From Vigna angularis (lineage: Eukaryota > Streptophyta > Magnoliopsida > Fabales > Fabaceae), in NCBI RefSeq assembly GCF_016808095.1, contig NC_068974.1, forward strand, positions 15,996,001 through 16,060,000: a stretch of 64,000 bases of DNA, written 5' to 3'. Under the pieces are notes generated by a model. The model had not been told where the DNA came from and made no database searches. It saw only the letters and a list, made by a program, of their open reading frames with translations. This document shows, in pieces, positions 55,806-64,000 of this stretch (position 1 is its first letter; every line of letters begins with the position of its first letter). The translations under genes and the position numbers were made by a program.

Positions 55806-57187
55806 CCTTATGAAGAGACAACGTGTTCACTAGCAAGTATAATTCGTAACCTGTACGGTTATAAGTAAAATTTTCTGCTGAAATCAAGTGAAAGAATATA
55901 CATCCAGTTTCATTTGGGTTAAAATCCATGAATCCAATGCAAGTACAATTGCTCTAGCAACTGGCCTCACAATCACTGTGACCATAACTTATATTTTCTT
56001 CAGCGTTTACATTGTTAAATCTGATGAAACCAGTATGTTTCTGAAATACATCACCAGGATTCCTACACTTGGGTATATCCTGCCATCTTTGGCAACCTCC
56101 GTCAGTATTGTTATATCCATAACACAAATCAGCCCTTGCAACATATACTTCACCATCAAATATGCTGCAGAATTCCAAAGCAAAAGTTGGAGTGTCAAGC
56201 TGTGAAGCTTGTCGTAAGATTTGGAATGACCCTTCTTCACGTTTTGTGAGTACATCCTTCTAACAGATCCAATGCGTGTCACGTTTTAATTTCAGAACTT
56301 AGTGTTATGTTGCTATTTCTTTTTCTTATGTTCCAGAAAGAATAACTCTCAGCTCACCACTTGTGCAAACCATCGTGCAACTTAGTCTCTCCATATTTGA
56401 AGCATCCTATCAGGCATAAACCACAGAATCTGCTTGCTTTCATGTACTTGTGGTTGTGGTGGAGTACTCGTATTCATGTTGAAGCAGCAAATGACACTTT
56501 AAATCCTGGTGGTACACTGAATTACACAACAACAGGAATATGTTCAAAAAAGGTCACATATTGTCTAGGTTTTATTCAGCTTACTGGTGGTGAGAACGTA
56601 TACTTGGTTATAATTTCAAATAAAAGTCCTGAAGTTTGGATGAAAAACCGACCTGTTGACAAGGACTCTGCAGTTTTGTCACTTAACCGCTCAGGGGTGC
56701 TGAAAATTGAATCTCAACACGGGAAGCCAATAATCCTGTATTCTCCACCAAAAGCTATCTACAACACTAAGGCCACTTTGTTGGACACAGGCAACTTTGT
56801 GCTTCAACAACTTCACCCTAATGGAACAAACACTCTCTTGTGGCAGAGTTTTGATTATCCCACTGACACTTTGCTCCCCACCCAGAAGTTAGGTGTTAAT
56901 CACAAAACAGGCCATCGTTGGTTAGTGTTTTCATGGTTTACCAATGCACTTGGCCCTCCCGGTGCCTTTAGCCTTGAATGGGAACATGTTGAACAAGAAT
57001 TGATCGTAAGGAGACGGGGAAAAGTTTGTTGGCGAAGTGGGAAACTGAGGAACAATAGATTTGAGTACATTTCAGAGGATGCGCAACGCAGGTTGAAGTA
57101 CACCCTTGTGTCTAATGGGGACGAAAACTCCTTCTCTTTCACAACTGCAAAAAATGAAGACCCTGTTCGAACGTGGACGTTATCAAA

Positions 57188-60323
<3,136 letters not shown>

Positions 60324-61159
60324 GCAACCCTCCCTCCTGCTGATTACACTTTCCATATTTGAAGTATGATATCTTCTTTATATTTATATTAAAGCAGAAC
60401 AACAGTTTAAAGTAGAAACGGCCAATTCTCGTACAACATTTCGATAAAGTATCCAATTTTAAAAAACGGTCTTCTAACTTCTGTCACCGCTCAGAACATA
60501 ACATTAGTAAAAATAGATACAGATTTTTCTTCTTTATGTTAATAATTTATAGATTTATTGCATAAGTTTTGTGTGCGTCATCTCGACTTTTACTTTGAAG
60601 ATTATAAATATGTTGTATTACGGTTTCTATATTGATGTCCATGCTACACAATATCCCAGTGACACTAATTTGGTACCCACCAGGAAAAGTGTTAATACCA
60701 AAACCCATACGAGGAATGGTCTGCAAACAATTGAATTTGATATTATTATAAGAGATTACGTACATATCTAAATGGATTCTTGTAAAGGAAAATATTTATG
60801 GAAAGACTTATGATTTAAGTAAGTTGTTGAAAGTTACTTATATAGCTGGAAGTCACATAATTAAAAAAAAAAATAATTATTATTAGTTTTTTAGAAATTT
60901 AGCAAGTGTAGTTCTGGTGTACACTTGGAAGCTAGAACTATATATATACAACTATTTGTATTGAATTGGAGTCTTTAAATAAGAATTCTTTTGTTTCTAA
61001 GGTTGGAGCTAGCCAACTTTTGACTTTTGATATTTGGTATCATTTAGCTTGTGGCATTTGGAAATGATGGTGACCACAAAGGAAATGGAAATCTGCATGG
61101 AGTTGATAGAATAAATGTTCGTATGTGCAAGAATCAACAAAGAAATTATTGGATTTGGT
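60324..61159. other. Flank of the inverted repeat, no gene
   Basis: Begins with a diverged match to the receptor 5' end (CCATATTTGAAGTAT at 60351 versus CCATATTTGAAGCAT at 56390), so a further, older copy may have stood here. The rest is AT-rich. Confidence 0.5.
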
Positions 61160-61455
61160 GCAACAAGTTGGGCCAAACTTAACCTCGCACGATGCGTTGG
61201 GTTTAACTTAACTCGATTTAACATGGGTTTGACTCCACTTGACCCAATTTGAAGTTAACTTGACTAGGCCTGACAAGGGTCTAACATGACCTAACTCGAC
61301 TTTATTGGGCTCGAGTGGGTTGTACTCAACTCAATCTGATATACTTTTGATCCGTCTGTCTAAGATGTGCCCAACTTGATTCGATCCTACGTGGGTCCAA
61401 CTCGACTTTAACTTTTGAAGGCTCGACTTAACTTGGCCAAACATGGGTCTGACCT
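61160..61455 (+). repeat. Degenerate short tandem repeats (GGGTxxAACTCGACTT type)
   Basis: Many imperfect ~20-bp units with CTCGACTT, CTTGACC, TGGGTCTGAC and TGGGTCCAACTCGAC. Satellite-like and non-coding. Confidence 0.75.
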
Positions 61456-62148
61456 CAGTCATCTGTTTCAGCAGGTCAATAGGGCTCGCAAGGGTCGGTA
61501 AGATGTTACAACTGTAGGGGACCTTACCTCAAGTCTTTCTGTCCTTAGTTGGGAGGATATAGGAGATGAAATCGGTGTGGAAGAGAGGGCCACTATGAGA
61601 AAGATTGTCCTATGGGCAGAAGGGTTGTCTCGCGACCGCCGAGTGCTGGGAGATTACAGCAAAGGATTGGGGGCCGAGCATAAGCTGTAGGCCGAGTCTA
61701 CGCAATGAAAGGATCAGAGGCAGCAAATTCAGGTAATCTTATTATCAGTACTTGTTTGTTGCATGGAGTATCTTGTTGTGTGTTGTTTGACTCGGGGCAA
61801 CACATTCCTTTATCTCAAAGGAATGTGTTGAAAAGTTGGGTTTGTCAATCGGGGATTTGCAGTTTGATCTGGTGGTGTCAACCCCAACAGTTGGTGTAGT
61901 TTAGACATCTACCATGTGTGCTAGATGTCCAATTGAGGTTGAGGGTCGTAGGTTCAAAGTGAACCTTATCTGTTTACCTCTCAAAGGTTTGGAGGTAATT
62001 CTATGAATGGATTGGTTAGCCGCCAATCATATTCTTATAAATTATGGTGAGAAGAAGTTGGTGTTTCCAAAGGAAGAAAAGATGTTGTTGTCGGTCGGTT
62101 AGTTGAAGCAAGAGTTAACAGAAGGGGCTAGTTGTTTTCTGGTGCTAT
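61456..62148 (+). pseudogene. Tekay-like gag-pol fragment (zinc knuckle to protease)
   Basis: Reads a zinc-knuckle remnant (REGHYEKDCPMG) near 61590, GRVYAMKGSEAANSGN near 61700, the protease VLFDSG near 61785 and LICLPLKGLEVIL near 61970, the same order as the intact Tekay element's gag-pol junction (51350-50900, minus). Several stops and frame changes. Interrupted at 62148 by the Athila-like LTR. Confidence 0.8.
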
Positions 62149-63618
62149 TGATAACGGTTTCAAATATCGTTATCTGTGATGTAATTTTTATACTAAATAC
62201 ACCCTTTTTAACTTAGAAACTTGCTTGTACTCATGGTTTTTCATTAAGTTGTGTGAATAAGAGAGTTGAGGTTGAATTTGATGATTTTATGACAAATTCC
62301 CTTTGTTTTGATAGAAAATGAGTTAATACAGGAACCAAAGATGAAGTGCTAAGGATATAGAGCTCAGAAAGGCCTAGAAAAGCACCAGAAGAGGGAACCG
62401 CACGAAGCTTGGGCAACCTGCAAGAGGCTTGTGTTGGTATCGGAGGGGGTATTTTCCTACTACATCCAAAATCTATAAGTTGCAGCATCATCAAAACACA
62501 TCTTCAGGTTTTACCAATACTCCTTATTGGTAACAGCTTGGGCGTGGACAAATCAACGCCCGCCGCCCGGGCGGGCTAGGCCGCTCGGGCGTCGGACACC
62601 CGAAGCCCGTGCAAAATTGATGGCTCAAGCCTTACGGAAATCGACGTCCACCGCCTGAGCGGCCAAATGGGGCACCCGAGCGGTGTGCGTTGCTGATCCG
62701 GCCCAATTTTTGCTCTATTTCGACTGTTTTGGACTGGACCCTATTTCTACTCTTTTCCAACTTTATTTAAAGGACCTAGGCGCTCTAGATTTTGTATCTC
62801 TAGCTGGAGCAATGCAACACACTATTTTACTCTCTAAAGGCGGATTTGGAGACGAAAGCTTCCTCTTCTACTCTTAGGGTTTTATATCTCATGCTTTTCC
62901 ATTGTACATCTTGTTTCTCCAGGTCTATGGGGAACTAAACTCTATTTGTTGTTGGGGAATGATGTAACCTTGTGAACTCTCATGTATTTGAATTGATTCT
63001 TAATCATATATGCTTTATTCATTAATTTTTAGGGAATTCATCTGTTTTAATGCTTAGCTCTATTTAACTCATTTAGTTGCATGATTTATGAATTGCATGA
63101 GTGCCGGGTGGTTCCTTACAATTCAGGTTCTTGTTGAATTCTCCGAAGGGTAATATTTCTCAGGGATGAGGGTATGAGTACTTGGTCGTCTTAAGCTTTT
63201 GATCTTCAGACTTAATTTTCTAGGAACGCTAGGAATTGCACGAACTATGAATTAAGGCAGGCTTATTGCGCCAAGGGATTGGGTTCTAAGTACTTTAGTG
63301 AGTGACGTTAACATTAATGCATAAAGAGGAATTCTTATATACATGAGAGGGAACCTGGTGAAATCTAACCCCAACAACATATTCATATCATATTAAACAA
63401 CATCCGTTCATCTTTGTGTTACTCTACTGTTGATCAATTTGCATTCATATTTTATTTTATGTTTTTGCATCGCAAACCAATGATCTCGTTTATTTTAAGT
63501 CTTAATTAATTAATTTATCACACGACTGTTTAGTGCCGAGAGTCCTCTGGAATACGATACTTGGTCTTACCATTTTATATTACTTGTGCGATTTAGTACA
63601 CTTGTCAATTTGTCAACA
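62149..63618 (+). repeat. Athila-like 5' LTR of an element running off the window
   Basis: 1470 bp, starting TGATAACGGTTTC and ending TTGTCAACA. It matches the start and end of the family copies at 18746 and 36819. GCTAT lies just before it as the candidate target duplication. Contains GCCCGGGCGGGC / CCGCTCGGGCG-rich words at 62560-62690 and TTTAAAGG-type sequence near 62765. Confidence 0.85.
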
Positions 63619-63645
63619 AGTTTTTGGCGTCGTTGTCTGGGACTC
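63619..63645 (+). other. Primer-binding site, Athila type
   Basis: TTTTTGGCGTCGTTGTCTGG two to three bases after the LTR end; compare 20042-20068. Confidence 0.82.
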
Positions 63646-63786
63646 ACAGTTTAAACTATTCTATTTGTGTGATTCTTAATTAATTTTGGCTTTATTTTAT
63701 TTTACTTTATTTTTTTTATTTGATTTTATCTTTTATTTTATTTATATTTTTGTGCTAACAATATTCTCTAGGGTTTTTTTTTGTTT
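63646..63786 (+). other. gag leader, T-rich
   Basis: TTTTATTTTATTTT-type leader as in the copy at 20069-20311. Confidence 0.7.
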
Positions 63787-64000
63787 ATGCAGGATGCAGT
63801 TAGGACTCAAAGCACCAAAAGTTTTGAACCTCTTCTTCAAGGACTTGAGACTAATAGAATACCACAGAGAAAGAGACTATCTAGAGTTCCTTTTCTAGAA
63901 CGAATTTCACATGTCCTACAATCTGATCGGGAAAGCATGGAGAACAATGAGGGCAGGCGTACTTTGGCAGATTATGCAACTGTTGTTGGCCCTTACCATT
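63787..64000 (+). CDS. gag: Athila-like gag, N-terminal part, cut by window end
   Basis: The ATG at 63787 opens MQDAVRTQSTKSFEPLLQG and continues through MENNEGRRTLADYATVVGP to the window edge, collinear with the gag at 20312 (MQEVIRTRSKK, EPLLEGLD, RRTLADYTNIAGP). Open to the end; intactness beyond the window is unknown. Confidence 0.85.
   Translation, partial: MQDAVRTQSTKSFEPLLQGLETNRIPQRKRLSRVPFLERISHVLQSDRESMENNEGRRTLADYATVVGPYH

Noticed and set aside
56007..56282. 91-aa minus-strand frame, repeated on the plus strand at 57400-57675
   Set aside because: Out of frame with the PAN exon, which explains the region better with splice sites and family pattern.

Overview
This is plant nuclear DNA, most probably from a phaseoloid legume (Vigna or Phaseolus type). 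The basis is spliced eukaryotic gene fragments, a SIRE/Maximus-like copia element, Tekay-like and Athila-like gypsy LTRs of legume style, and several CACTA transposons. No tRNA, rRNA, CRISPR array or bacterial-type operon was seen. Almost everything is nested transposable-element DNA. Only two stretches look like ordinary host genes: the last exons of a CTC1-like gene (492-1259) and a G-type lectin S-receptor-like kinase locus (about 43.7-60.3 kb).

Layout, left part. 1-1259: 3' end of a CTC1-like gene. 2805-3431: LTR with an adjacent primer-binding site. 3892-14949 (minus): one 'putative plant transposon protein' gene cut apart by a 926-bp CACTA element (3979-4904, target duplication ATC) and an 8.8-kb SIRE-like copia element (5842-14668, target duplication TAGAA). 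15.9-22.9 kb: a tangle of Athila-like LTR pieces around a dead CACTA transposase, including an LTR-gag-inverted LTR structure. 24.6-31.3 kb: a dead CACTA accessory gene (Transposase_24-like region plus C48/Ulp1-like peptidase) with a 3.5-kb solo LTR inside one exon (26692-30233, target duplication ATTGG).

Layout, middle. 31.8-33.5 kb: Tekay-like LTR remnant. 33.5-35.1 kb: broken pieces of a RETICULATA-RELATED gene and an ABCG transporter gene, side by side. 36.2-38.5 kb: LTR remnants. 38795-39889: solo LTR of the SIRE-like family (target duplication ACAAT). 40263-43414: a CACTA element with clear ends and target duplication TCT that carries pieces of at least three unrelated host genes (MBD9-like PHD protein, MATE-like transporter, universal-stress-like protein), that is, a Pack-CACTA.

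Layout, right part. The receptor-kinase locus is a long inverted repeat of about 3.1 kb per arm, with a 693-bp lectin-coding loop. The left arm holds a minus-strand PAN-TM-kinase copy with a nonsense codon. It is further split by a very young 9.6-kb Tekay element (45261-54892) whose two 2440-bp LTRs differ at only about two positions. The right arm holds an apparently unbroken PAN-TM-kinase copy, but it is separated from its lectin exon by an inverted copy of the gene's own 5' end. From 61.4 kb to the end a decayed Tekay gag-pol is interrupted by an Athila-like element whose LTR, primer site and gag start run off the window.

For the most part the genes here do not work together as a pathway. 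The window is a stratigraphy of transposon insertions. Two host-level consequences stand out: the inverted repeat could give hairpin RNA against its kinase family, and the Pack-CACTA is shuffling host exons.
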